35,141 nucleotides of DNA. Source: Lachnoclostridium sp. UBA903. GTDB lineage: Bacteria > Bacillota > Clostridia > Lachnospirales > Lachnospiraceae. The translations under genes were made by a program, and so were the position numbers. Position 1 is the stretch's first letter. Each line of letters opens with the position of its first letter. The stretch spans positions 46,460 through 81,600 of the forward strand of contig DBEP01000096.1 in assembly GCA_002294045.1 (NCBI GenBank). Reading direction: 5' to 3'. Shown in pieces: positions 1 to 8,001 of the stretch. The notes under the pieces are model-generated. The model did no database searches. It saw only the letters and a program-made list of their open reading frames with translations, and was not told the DNA's origin.

Positions 1-88
1 AGAGAATGGAGCCGTTTATTCGCGCGACATGGAACAAAATTCAAGAAATATAAATCATATTCTAGACACAAGTTCAGTATATTGAATA

Positions 89-107
89 TTTTGCTACAGC
101 CCCTTCT
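89..107. repeat. Half copy of a palindromic intergenic repeat
   Basis: The stretch TTTTGCTRCAGCCCCTTC occurs here and again at about 3086-3102, where it forms the right outer part of a long hairpin. Only this half is present near the left edge of the window, just downstream of the flavoenzyme gene on the minus strand. The remaining bases from 1 to 142 are AT-rich, and I see no gene or clear terminator in them. Confidence 0.4.
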
Positions 108-142
108 TTTTTATCTCATTATCTCATTACCCCATAACTGCA

Positions 143-2059
143 TTACCGCATAACACGAATTGCATGATATCCTTCGTGGACGGCAGTAAGGATTTTTCTG
201 GGGGATTGTGCGTCCCCGATGACCGTCAAATCTTCCACTTTCTCTTCCAGTACATCTTCCAACAGGTTATTGGACTGATAACCGGCTGCTATAATAACGG
301 TATCGCATGCGATGGTATATTCCTGTCCGTTTTTGGTATAGATAACCCTGTCCGGTGTGATTTTCGTTACCTTGGCATCACCCACAACATCAATATTTCT
401 TTCCTTAATCATGGTTCTTAATGCCTGATCATTGTTTAAACAATGGTCGGCTATTGCCAGGATATCAGGAAGCATCTCTACAATTGTTACTTCCTCGGCC
501 ATTTCTTTCATATAGGCCGCAGTTTCGCAGCCAACCAGACCGCCTCCGATTACGACGACTTTCTTTCCCGGTTTTTTAATACCCAGTAAATAATCACCGG
601 AGGAAGAAGCTGTTTTTATCCCTTCAATAGGAGGCATGAAGGGAACGGAACCAGCAGCCAATATAATTTTATCATATTTGCCGGCCAGTACGTTTTCTGC
701 GGTAGCTTCTTTATTTAGCTTTATCCGGACACCAAGCTTAATCACCTGACGTTCCATATAAGTTATTAGCCGTAACACATCATGTTTAAAGGTAGGAAGA
801 CCTGCTGCCCACAGATTTCCGCCTAAACGGGAAGACTTTTCCCACAATTCCACATCATAGCCCCGTTTTGCCGCCGTCATAGCCGCCGACATGCCCCCGG
901 GTCCTCCGCCGATAACCAATACGGTCTCTTTAACATCCTTTTTTTCCGGAAGAGGATAGTCATCTTCCGCATAGCATAAGGGATTTACGGCACAGTAATA
1001 ATGTTTGCCTGAAAACCCGGCGAGGAGACATTCGTTACATCCGATACAGGGTGCAATATCCATGGTATTGCCGGATTTTACTTTATTGGCCCATTCCGGG
1101 TCCGCCAGCATCTGATGCCCTAATACAATATAATCTGTCTTTCCCTGGGCCACCGCCAGTTCCGCTTTTTGCGGATCAAACATTTTACCCTGGCCAAATA
1201 CCGGGACGGAAACGGTTTTCTTTACGGCTTCCACCACATCCATTTGATGCCCTTCTTTTTCATAAACCGTAGAAATTGCTTTATGCCAAGCTTCATAGCA
1301 GCCGACATCAACATGAAGGGCATCTACTCCCGCCTCCTGCAGTATCTTAGCCATCTCAAGGCCTTCCTCCAGCTCCCGTCCTCCTTCCACACGGTGGGCA
1401 GGTGTAAATTTAACCAGGATTGGAAATTTAGGACCTGTATTTTTTCGCATGGCGGCAATACATTCCAGCGTAAATCTCATACGGTTTCTTAATTCACCGC
1501 CATATTCGTCGGTCCGCATGTTCCATTGCTTGGAATGGAACTGATCCAAAAGATATCCGCCGTAAGCATGTAATTCTATGGCGTCTGCACCGGCCATTTT
1601 CGCAAGGCTGGCGGAATACCCCAATTTTTCCACAATATCTTTTATTTCTTCTTTCGAAAAAGGCTTACATTTTAATTCCGGAAACCAGAAAGCACCGCAC
1701 TCACTTGCTGAGTACGGCGGTGTAAAAGGGTCCGTAAACTGCTGACGCCCCAATCCCGGTGAAATCTGGACACAGACTTTCGCACCATAATGATGGCATC
1801 GTTCAATTAACATATTTAAACGTTCCACATGATGGAAATTACTAAGTTCCGTACATGGGCGGGCTTCATATTTTGTAGTCACAACATTGGCCCCGGTAAT
1901 AATCAGACCGGTTCCTCCCTTTGCACGTTCTTCAAAATAACGGATGCCTTCCGCGCAATAAGAACCGTCTGATTCGCCGGTTGTTCCCATAGGCCCCATA
2001 ACAATACGGTTTTTCAGCTTCATACTTCCAATCCGGGTTCTTTCAAATAACTTATCCAT
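143..2059 (-). CDS. NADH:flavin oxidoreductase, 2-enoate / 2,4-dienoyl-CoA reductase type
   Basis: Cytoplasmic multi-cofactor reductase of the old-yellow-enzyme family, in the group of 2,4-dienoyl-CoA reductase (FadH), enoate reductase and BaiCD. Numbered from the longest reading, an N-terminal TIM-barrel FMN domain (about 1-335) carries the active-site segment HAYGGYLLDQF at 166-176. Four cysteines at 340, 343, 346 and 358 (C-x2-C-x2-C-x11-C) fit the 4Fe-4S site. A Rossmann FAD motif (VIGGGPGG) starts near 384 and an NAD(P)H motif (VVIGGGLVGCE) lies in the C-terminal third. About 640 residues is the usual size. The first in-frame ATG (2065) sits only 1 nt after GGAG, so I prefer the second ATG at 2059, 7 nt after it. 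The gene is divergent from a TetR gene and has twin palindromes downstream of its promoter, so it is probably induced by a ligand of that regulator. The substrate (an enoate, an enoyl-CoA, or a steroid-like or aromatic compound) cannot be told from the sequence. Confidence 0.9.
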   Translation of the reverse strand: MDKLFERTRIGSMKLKNRIVMGPMGTTGESDGSYCAEGIRYFEERAKGGTGLIITGANVVTTKYEARPCTELSNFHHVERLNMLIERCHHYGAKVCVQISPGLGRQQFTDPFTPPYSASECGAFWFPELKCKPFSKEEIKDIVEKLGYSASLAKMAGADAIELHAYGGYLLDQFHSKQWNMRTDEYGGELRNRMRFTLECIAAMRKNTGPKFPILVKFTPAHRVEGGRELEEGLEMAKILQEAGVDALHVDVGCYEAWHKAISTVYEKEGHQMDVVEAVKKTVSVPVFGQGKMFDPQKAELAVAQGKTDYIVLGHQMLADPEWANKVKSGNTMDIAPCIGCNECLLAGFSGKHYYCAVNPLCYAEDDYPLPEKKDVKETVLVIGGGPGGMSAAMTAAKRGYDVELWEKSSRLGGNLWAAGLPTFKHDVLRLITYMERQVIKLGVRIKLNKEATAENVLAGKYDKIILAAGSVPFMPPIEGIKTASSSGDYLLGIKKPGKKVVVIGGGLVGCETAAYMKEMAEEVTIVEMLPDILAIADHCLNNDQALRTMIKERNIDVVGDAKVTKITPDRVIYTKNGQEYTIACDTVIIAAGYQSNNLLEDVLEEKVEDLTVIGDAQSPRKILTAVHEGYHAIRVMR

Positions 2060-2102
2060 TTGCATTCTCCTTTTTCTATCAGCTGTTTATAGTTTCTCCG
2101 AA

Positions 2103-2132
2103 CCATGGTAACATTTTATATTACCATGGTAA
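2103..2132. promoter_or_regulatory. Twin palindromic operator, probably for the TetR protein
   Basis: Two copies of ACCATGGT occur at 2102-2109 and 2123-2130. The second extends to the perfect 12-bp palindrome TTACCATGGTAA (2121-2132). Their centres are 21 bp apart, two helical turns, so two dimers would bind the same face of the DNA. They lie just downstream of the predicted -10 box of the flavoenzyme gene, a position that would block transcription. Assignment to the adjacent TetR gene is inferred from the divergent layout. Confidence 0.7.
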
Positions 2133-2136
2133 TATA

Positions 2137-2165
2137 ATGATACTACTTTGTTATTTATTTGTCAA
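2137..2165 (-). promoter_or_regulatory. Sigma-A promoter of the flavin reductase gene
   Basis: On the minus strand TTGACA (2165-2160) is followed after 17 nt by TATCAT (2142-2137). Transcription would start near 2131, inside the first palindromic operator. The -35 box is perfect and the -10 box matches 4 of 6. Confidence 0.65.
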
Positions 2166-2339
2166 TGTAGATTTTTAAAATCCATTGTGCTATGATATAT
2201 TTGATACCAGATACGGCATACATACCGTAAATTACATATTCATAGCCAATTTAGCAGGCAAATACAGAACTTTTATACTGCAAAGTTTCAGTAATGTATA
2301 AATTATTATATTAAGACAGTATTTTAACCGGAGGAAACC

Positions 2340-2924
2340 ATGTCAAATATAACAGCAAATACAACAAGGGATTGTATTATCCAAACTGCCAACCAGTTAT
2401 TTTTAGAAAAAGGATACCAGAATGTCACTGTTATAGATATCTGTGAAGCTTGTAATATTTCTAAGACCACCTTTTATTATCATCTTAAATCAAAAGAGGA
2501 CATTATACTGCATTTTTACGATTCCGTAACACATAATATAAGCCGGTATCTTATGTCGATTTTAGAAAAGGACAACTATTGGGATCAGCTGCTGATTTGT
2601 TTTGAGTCTCTGGTAAAGGAGGCCAGTAAGTTCGGAAGTGATTTTTTAAGCCAGATGATGATAAGCAATTTAAAGGAAGACTATGGCAGCTATGATTTCC
2701 GTGATGAATTAACCGACATAGCCGTCATGATTATTAAGAAAGGCCAGGCTGCGGGACAAATCCGGAATAAAAACAAGGCTTCGGATTTATACAAGGCTTC
2801 CGCTTATATGTTTTTGGGTTATGAAGTTACCTGGTGCATAAAGAAGGAAAAGTTCGAATGGTTAAAAGAGATTAATACAGCCCTGGAAAATATATACGAT
2901 GTGGCACCGGAATTACGTAAGTAG
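2340..2924 (+). CDS. TetR/AcrR family transcriptional regulator
   Basis: A 194-residue one-component repressor-type protein. The N-terminal helix-turn-helix domain (about 8-54) has the family pattern: an alpha-1 helix with LFLEKGYQNVTV, then DICEACNISKTTFYYHLKSKEDI. The C-terminal part is all-helical and is the presumed ligand-binding and dimer domain; it gives no clue to the ligand. GGAGG ends about 5 nt before the ATG. The gene is divergent from the flavin reductase, and the shared 280-bp intergenic region holds twin ACCATGGT palindromes near the reductase promoter, so control of that gene is likely. I see no strong promoter for tetR itself; a weak -10-like TATAAA lies near 2296. Confidence 0.88.
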   Translation: MSNITANTTRDCIIQTANQLFLEKGYQNVTVIDICEACNISKTTFYYHLKSKEDIILHFYDSVTHNISRYLMSILEKDNYWDQLLICFESLVKEASKFGSDFLSQMMISNLKEDYGSYDFRDELTDIAVMIIKKGQAAGQIRNKNKASDLYKASAYMFLGYEVTWCIKKEKFEWLKEINTALENIYDVAPELRK

Positions 2925-3039
2925 CGAAAATTCCTATTTCTGTTATTTTTTTAACAAAATAGTATTATTTTATTTGGGCAGGTTTAATATGGGCTAGCCT
3001 GACTCTGACTTTGGCGTTGACACTAAAAATAAAGAGACC

Positions 3040-3094
3040 GCAGCAAAAAGTCAATTTACTCAACCTGTGTTTAGTAAATTGACTTTTTTGCTGC
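3040..3094. terminator. Long hairpin between convergent tetR and glyA
   Basis: A 21-nt arm at 3040-3060 pairs with 3073-3094; the right arm carries one extra T, and the loop is 12 nt. The arms begin GCAGCAAAAAGTCAATTTACT on the plus strand. It separates two convergent genes and can act as a bidirectional terminator, since each arm contains an A5 or T6 run. Imperfect outer arms (AAAGAGAC against GTGTCTTT) extend the palindrome, and part of the right flank recurs near position 89, so it may be a mobile repeat reused as a terminator. Confidence 0.6.
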
Positions 3095-3200
3095 AGCCCC
3101 TTCGTGTCTTTGAAGTACTATAAAAAACACACCTACGGAAGACAAGGCAGCCAAATGAATACCTCTATTCATCCCGTCCCCTGATAATGGAGCTTAATTA

Positions 3201-4439
3201 TTAATATAATGGATATTTATCGGTTAAGGTCCTCACCAATTCCATGGCTTTGGTTTTATTTGTATCAACATCATCAATCAGCAACGCAATGGCTTCCGCT
3301 ATAATATCCATATCCGCCGTATTCATGCCTCTGGTTGTAACTGCCGGAGTTCCCAGGCGGATGCCGCTGGTTACAAAAGGAGAGGCCGGATCATTGGGAA
3401 CGGTATTTTTATTGCAGGTAATATTGGCCGCATCCAGAAGCTTCTCCGTTTCCTTGCCGGTAACGCCTTTATTCTGAAGGTCCACTAACATTAAATGATT
3501 ATCCGTTCCGCCGGATACGATGTTAAACCCTCTCTTTAATAATCCGCTGCAAAGGGACTGGGCATTGTCCACCACCTTGCCGGTATATTCCTTGAATTCA
3601 GGATTCAGAGCTTCCTTAAAACAAACAGCTTTTGCGGCTATCACATGCATTAACGGTCCCCCCTGAATTCCCGGGAAAATCGCTTTATTCAGTTTATATT
3701 CTTCCGCAAATTCCGCACTGGATAAAATCATACCGCCCCTCGGACCTCTTAAAGTCTTATGAGTGGTAGTCGTTGTTACATGGGCATAGGGAATCGGGCT
3801 CTCATGATAACCGGCCGCAACCAGTCCGGCAATATGAGCCATATCCACCATTAAGAAAGCACCGGCCTCATCCGCTATCTCCCTGAATTTCTTAAAATCT
3901 ATTTTCCTGGCATATGCACTGGCACCTGCCACGATTAACTTCGGTCTGCATTCCAAAGCTATCTTTTTTAATTCGTCATAGTCAATGAAGCCTTCTTCAT
4001 TTACACCATAAGGTACTATATTATAATAGCTTCCCGACATATTTACCGGACTGCCATGGGTTAAATGTCCGCCGTGGGCCAGATTCATTCCCATTACGGT
4101 TTCGCCCGGCTTAACCAGTGCAAAATATACCGCCATATTAGCCTGAGCACCGGAGTGGGGCTGTACATTGGCATAGGTGCATCCAAACAGCTGCTTTGCC
4201 CTGTCAATTGCCAGATTTTCGGCTATATCTACAAATTCGCAGCCGCCGTAGTATCTTTTTCCCGGATAACCTTCCGCATATTTATTTGTCAAAGGACTTC
4301 CCATAGCCGCCATAACAGCCTTGCTTACGAAGTTCTCAGAAGCAATTAATTCAATATGGTCATTTTGCCTTCCTATTTCTTTCTGTATTGCCTCCGACAG
4401 TTCAGGATCAAATACCTTAATCTCTTCAAATGAATACAT
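3201..4439 (-). CDS. glyA: Serine hydroxymethyltransferase
   Basis: PLP enzyme that interconverts serine plus tetrahydrofolate with glycine plus 5,10-methylene-THF, supplying one-carbon units; cytoplasmic. The 412 residues match the bacterial family length. Visible landmarks are the start of the fold (ELIASENFVS, 30-39), the substrate-loop region KRYYGGCEFVD (61-71), the PLP-stacking DMAHIAGLVAAG (199-210) and the Schiff-base lysine K228 in TTTTTHKTLRGPRGG. GGAGG lies 6 nt before the ATG. It is a single gene: the esterase gene upstream ends 190 nt away and tetR converges from the left. I see no recognised riboswitch in its leader, only a pair of inverted repeats described separately. Confidence 0.97.
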   Translation of the reverse strand: MYSFEEIKVFDPELSEAIQKEIGRQNDHIELIASENFVSKAVMAAMGSPLTNKYAEGYPGKRYYGGCEFVDIAENLAIDRAKQLFGCTYANVQPHSGAQANMAVYFALVKPGETVMGMNLAHGGHLTHGSPVNMSGSYYNIVPYGVNEEGFIDYDELKKIALECRPKLIVAGASAYARKIDFKKFREIADEAGAFLMVDMAHIAGLVAAGYHESPIPYAHVTTTTTHKTLRGPRGGMILSSAEFAEEYKLNKAIFPGIQGGPLMHVIAAKAVCFKEALNPEFKEYTGKVVDNAQSLCSGLLKRGFNIVSGGTDNHLMLVDLQNKGVTGKETEKLLDAANITCNKNTVPNDPASPFVTSGIRLGTPAVTTRGMNTADMDIIAEAIALLIDDVDTNKTKAMELVRTLTDKYPLY

Positions 4440-4502
4440 TTTTTTACCTCCATTGACATTTTATCAGTAGTATAACATATTATAATTCATATTAAAAGTT
4501 AT

Positions 4503-4573
4503 AATCCCAATAATCACTGATAAGCTTTGCTTATAAAACAGTCTAAACTATTCTACTGATTCACCCTTGGGAT
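4503..4573 (-). other. Possible structured leader upstream of glyA
   Basis: ATCCCAA at 4503-4509 and TTGGGAT at 4567-4573 could close a multi-branched fold. Inside it are the hairpin ATAAGC-ttt-GCTTAT (4521-4535) and a CAGT/ACTG pair (4541-4560). It does not match the glycine, THF or ZTP riboswitch consensus as I know them, and no T-run marks it as a terminator. It may be chance in AT-rich DNA. Confidence 0.2.
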
Positions 4574-4630
4574 GAGAATATTTATACTTTGCTTATTCAG
4601 CTGTGTACTATTTAGCTGCCGGGGCTGGAT

Positions 4631-5434
4631 TCAGCATAAACCAGGTTTCAGCCATTTAAGATATTTCTGAATCCACTCATCCCAGAATTCCCAGGTATGT
4701 GCCCCCGGCGCTTCCAGATAGGTATAATCATAGTCTGTATTCTTAAACCATTCTGCGGTAAGTCTTGCATTATCAATCAGAAAATCATCTTTTCCGCAGG
4801 CATGATAGATTCTGGGAAGAGCTTTTCCTTCATCTATGTTTTTCCGGGCCAGATAGAATATATCATGTTCCGTATTTTTCAGCTCACTCATATCCTCCAC
4901 CCCAAAAACAGTCATATTAAGACTGGCTTTGCCGGGACGGTCATTGAGTTTATGGGAATTATCCGCCTCCCTGTAAACAAAATTACCGGCTGAAAAACAT
5001 CCTATGGCAGAATAGTTTTCCGCTTTCGTAAGCCCGACTTTCAGGGAGCCATATCCTCCCATGGATAAACCGCAGACGAAATTGTCCTCCCTTTTATTTG
5101 AAATCGGAAAAAAGTCCTGCATGATTTCCGGCAATTCTTCCGCAACATAATCAAAATAACGGGGACCATATGCCATATTGGTATAAAAGCTTAAATGAAC
5201 CGCAGGCATAACCACCGCCAGTCCAAGTTCGGATACATATCTTTCTATGGAGGTTCTTCTCTGCCAGATGGTATGGTCGTCGGAAGCGCCGTGAAGCAGC
5301 CAGAGAACGGGATACCTGTCCTTGGTACTGCTGCCTTCCATACCGATTCCCTGTGTCTTCTGAGGAAGAATTACATCAGCCTCACAACAAAGACCCAAAA
5401 CGTTGGAGAAAAAATCTACGTGCATCAATGCCAT
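4631..5434 (-). CDS. Esterase D / CE1-like alpha/beta hydrolase, copy 2
   Basis: A 267-residue serine esterase of the esterase-D (putative esterase) family, which includes tributyrin esterases, S-formylglutathione hydrolases and feruloyl or acetylxylan esterases. The nucleophile S124 lies in GLSMGG, the likely acid is D216/D217 in CGKDDF, and the base is H246 in PGAHTW. The oxyanion-side motif LLHGASDDHTIW is at 47-58. There is no signal peptide, so it is cytoplasmic. It starts 2 nt after the stop of a close paralogue and its ribosome site lies within the end of that gene, so the pair is translationally linked. The glutathione-thioester role is unlikely in this group; short-chain acyl or carbohydrate esters are more probable, but the substrate is unknown. 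Confidence 0.88.
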   Translation of the reverse strand: MALMHVDFFSNVLGLCCEADVILPQKTQGIGMEGSSTKDRYPVLWLLHGASDDHTIWQRRTSIERYVSELGLAVVMPAVHLSFYTNMAYGPRYFDYVAEELPEIMQDFFPISNKREDNFVCGLSMGGYGSLKVGLTKAENYSAIGCFSAGNFVYREADNSHKLNDRPGKASLNMTVFGVEDMSELKNTEHDIFYLARKNIDEGKALPRIYHACGKDDFLIDNARLTAEWFKNTDYDYTYLEAPGAHTWEFWDEWIQKYLKWLKPGLC

Positions 5435-5436
5435 GA

Positions 5437-6228
5437 TTATCCTGCCTCCTTTTTATTTGCTTTTAACGGCAGCCAGTTAAGGATTTTCTGAATATTCCGG
5501 TCCCAGTAACCCCACTCATGGCTTCCCGGCTCCTCATGGTAAGTCAGGTCAATCCGGTCTTTAAACCTGTCTCTGAAGGCAGTGTTTATGTAATATAAGA
5601 AATCTTCCGTACCGCAGGTCATGTAAAATTTAGGCATCGGTTTACCGGAGGCTATTAATTGTTCCATCTGAAAAGGGAGGTCATTGATGCTTCCCATAAC
5701 TTCTTCCTTGGTGCCATAAATCAATTCAAATTGCCTGTCAGGAACACCGCTGCCGTACCAGGAAACCAGGTCAACCATACCGGAAAGGCTTGCCGCCGCC
5801 GCAAAACGTTCCGGACACATAATACCCAGCTTTAGTGTGCCAAAACCCCCCATGGACAGTCCGGCAACAAAGGTGTCCTCCCTGGCCGTACTGATGCCCG
5901 GAAAAAATTCATGAACCAGTTCAAATAATTCCTTACTGAAAAACTGCCAGAACTCATAGCCATACTTCATATCCGCATAAAAGCCTAAATCCGTGGCAGG
6001 CATAACCACTGCCAGCCCTTTTTCCAGGGCATAACGTTCAATGGAAGTTCTGCGCTGCCAGATGGTATGGTTGTCACTTCCTCCGTGAAGGAGATAGAGA
6101 ATGGGTATCTTTTCTTCCCTTTCAACACTCCCCTGTCCGATGCCGTTTGCTTTCTGAGGCATAATGACATCCATAGAACGCTGCATTCCCAATGTTTTGG
6201 AATAAAAATTTACATGTATCAGTGCCAT
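5437..6228 (-). CDS. Esterase D / CE1-like alpha/beta hydrolase, copy 1
   Basis: First gene of a two-gene operon with its downstream paralogue. It has 263 residues, starts MALIHVNFYSKTLG and keeps the same scaffold as copy 2 (VIMPQKxxGIG, LLHGGSDNHTIWQRRTSIERY, GLAVVMPA). The triad reads S125 in GLSMGGFG, D209 in CGTEDF and H237 in PGSHEW. It lacks a signal peptide. GGAGG is well placed before the ATG, and a TATAAT sits about 20 nt upstream of the start codon (6255-6250) without a good -35 box. The N-terminal third is more similar between the copies than the region between nucleophile and acid, which suggests they now use different substrates. Confidence 0.88.
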   Translation of the reverse strand: MALIHVNFYSKTLGMQRSMDVIMPQKANGIGQGSVEREEKIPILYLLHGGSDNHTIWQRRTSIERYALEKGLAVVMPATDLGFYADMKYGYEFWQFFSKELFELVHEFFPGISTAREDTFVAGLSMGGFGTLKLGIMCPERFAAAASLSGMVDLVSWYGSGVPDRQFELIYGTKEEVMGSINDLPFQMEQLIASGKPMPKFYMTCGTEDFLYYINTAFRDRFKDRIDLTYHEEPGSHEWGYWDRNIQKILNWLPLKANKKEAG

Positions 6229-6326
6229 ATTAATTTCCTCCTTTTATTTATTATAGCACCATTTTTTAATATATAGAATATACGGAATATAAAGATATAA
6301 GAAAGAGCCTGGTAAGCCAGACTCTG

Positions 6327-6434
6327 GCGCTGACGCGCTGTCACCTAAGTGACAAATTTCCATAGCGCGTCATGCGCATCCCCGGTCGGGTTTTTATTCA
6401 ATAGGACGAACTTTCCTCGTATGAGATAAAAAAA
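6327..6434. repeat. Dispersed intergenic repeat: GCGC block plus CAATAGGAC hairpin (copy 1)
   Basis: Two modules lie side by side. The block at 6327-6390 (GCGCTGACGCGCTGTCACC ... TAGCGCGTCATGCGCATCCC) contains the hairpin TGTCACctaaGTGACA. It is followed at 6391-6434 by an imperfect hairpin that begins TTTTTATTCAATAGGAC and ends in an A-run. The same order of modules occurs at 27070-27173. The hairpin module alone occurs at 21298-21340 and, more degenerate, at 27034-27067. Confidence 0.7.
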
Positions 6435-6507
6435 CATTAAGTGATTGCCAGGCTACTATTTCCTAAATTTTGCAACGGCACCGGGTTCCGGTATAAATTA
6501 TATCCTA

Positions 6508-6699
6508 TTAGTTATTTGCGAATATTGATAATATAAATAAAGCAAGCATGATAAATATGTATACTAAATAAATAAAATAAGTTAGCCTTGTGCCGATAGG
6601 AAAAGACAATTCCGGATGGCGGGAGGCATATATTAGGAAACCTGCCATAATTATAAACATTATTATACTTATTATTAGAAATATATTTGAGTTAATCAT
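6508..6699 (-). CDS. Small two-helix membrane protein, function unknown
   Basis: A 63-residue protein with two predicted transmembrane segments (about 5-24 and 39-60), joined by a short polar loop that contains RHPELSFPIGTR. I do not recognise the family. An AGGAAGG site lies about 13 nt upstream of the ATG, which is rather far, and a stop codon two codons upstream fixes the start. It stands alone between repeat elements. The hydrophobic pattern and in-frame integrity argue for a real gene, but AT-rich DNA can yield such ORFs by chance. Confidence 0.5.
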   Translation of the reverse strand: MINSNIFLIISIIMFIIMAGFLIYASRHPELSFPIGTRLTYFIYLVYIFIMLALFILSIFANN

Positions 6700-6766
6700 A
6701 TTTCACAGTATTCCTTCCTCATAAAATGAAGCACAGAAAATGTTTATATTAGTGTTTATGCATAAA

Positions 6767-6893
6767 AGTGTGTTTGAAAAATCATCACACCGTTGTTGCA
6801 ATTTGGGAGCGCAGCACCGCTGTGCAGCCAAAATGCCCTTGCCTCCCGCAAAGTGGAACATCCGGCCCGGCACAAACATTTTTCAAACACACT
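6767..6893. mobile_element. MITE-like element with 16-bp perfect terminal inverted repeats
   Basis: AGTGTGTTTGAAAAAT at 6767-6782 is repeated exactly, inverted, at 6878-6893. The 95 bp between are GC-richer than the surroundings and hold the internal near-palindrome GCAGCACCGCTGTGC. There is no coding capacity. Read from the right end, the element matches the last 59 bases of the window (35083-35141) with only a handful of differences, so it is a repeat family. Confidence 0.75.
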
Positions 6894-6909
6894 CTTAGGA
6901 AAATAAATA

Positions 6910-7743
6910 TTACCTGAAATTAATATTATAGACTTTCGAACTGTTATTAATATCTCTTGGTGTTATGCCCGGTTCATTATATATTCCCGTAGTTTCAATA
7001 TCAATTCCCTGATTATAGTATCCTGCCCAGACTAGTTCCGAGCAGTACCAGTCAGGTTCATTGGGACTTGTATCCTTTCTGAAATCAATGCTATACCCCT
7101 TCCCCAGCTGTCCTATACAAAAATTCGTTGCATTTGTAGCTACTGTATCTGTTGCACCGCTGACCCGCAATACACTGGAATCTTTTTCATCTACACGCGA
7201 ATCATCCAATACACTTCTTACAACGCCTTCACTGATGGCCTCAACCACTCTGATATAGTATTGCTGCTGGTCACTGCTATAAAATTTGCCTTCCACAATT
7301 GCAATGTGTCCGGTAATCCCGAATCCCCCTTTTGATTCATAGATAATATCCCCTTTTTTTACCGTATTTAACAGATTATACTTTGAATAATCGGCAGCCT
7401 GAGGCAGGGATGTTCCGGTATTATAGTACCATTTACTGCTTCCGCTGGAATCAGGGTCAACAGCAGGTGTCCGCTTTTCAAGAATTTTGTAATATGTATT
7501 CTCATATTCGGCTATGTCTGTAAAATCGGATGACTCGAATTCTTTTACAAATGTCTCCAGACTCAGATTTAACGGGATGTCATTAGCATAAGCATGGTCT
7601 ATAACGTTTTCGTAGGCTTTTACTATCTTTTCTTCCGATAATGCCGGGTCATCTTTTACACTATAGGCAAAAGCTAAAGTGTTTGCGCCGAATAACAGCA
7701 CTCCTGCAAGAAACAGGGACAATAAGGTTTTGAATTTTTTCAT
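6910..7743 (-). CDS. Secreted YiiX/NlpC-P60-like papain-fold hydrolase
   Basis: A 277-residue exported protein. The signal peptide is clear (KK, hydrophobic core 6-22, cleavage after LAFA near residue 26). The C-terminal half resembles the YiiX/YycO (permuted NlpC/P60-type) cysteine hydrolases: a KKGDIIYES strand, then H146 in TGHIAIVEG, an acidic site around E169, and C234 in DWYCSELVWAGYYNQG. The permuted order, His before Cys, fits that family. Likely targets are peptidoglycan peptide or amide bonds outside the cell, but lipid or protein substrates are possible in this superfamily. The region 27-100 is helical and unassigned. GGAG lies 8 nt before the ATG. It is monocistronic. Confidence 0.75.
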   Translation of the reverse strand: MKKFKTLLSLFLAGVLLFGANTLAFAYSVKDDPALSEEKIVKAYENVIDHAYANDIPLNLSLETFVKEFESSDFTDIAEYENTYYKILEKRTPAVDPDSSGSSKWYYNTGTSLPQAADYSKYNLLNTVKKGDIIYESKGGFGITGHIAIVEGKFYSSDQQQYYIRVVEAISEGVVRSVLDDSRVDEKDSSVLRVSGATDTVATNATNFCIGQLGKGYSIDFRKDTSPNEPDWYCSELVWAGYYNQGIDIETTGIYNEPGITPRDINNSSKVYNINFR

Positions 7744-8001
7744 TTCTCTTACTCCTTTTTTATTTAAATTATTTTGTTACGGCAAAGCTTCTCAGATAAT
7801 AAAAAGTTTGCCGGAGTTACCGCAAAAGCTCTTCTTTTACAGTTCTGAGACTAAATTGTAAAAATTTACTTCTTACTCTTAATTATTGTTATTATAATAC
7901 CAATATTTTGGCCTGTAAATATTTTACAAAACATTTTACCATAATATTACATAATTAAAATAAAATTACATTAAATTAATGTATATTACAATGAACATAA
8001 T
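7744..8001. other. AT-rich intergenic region upstream of the YiiX-like gene
   Basis: No gene is visible. TGTAAA-tat-TTTACA at 7913-7927 is a short palindrome that could be an operator for the secreted hydrolase. I could not choose a convincing promoter among the many AT-rich hexamers. Confidence 0.3.

Noticed and set aside
4440..4630. A glycine, THF or ZTP riboswitch before glyA
   Set aside because: Inverted repeats exist, but none of the conserved core sequences of these classes that I know can be found.
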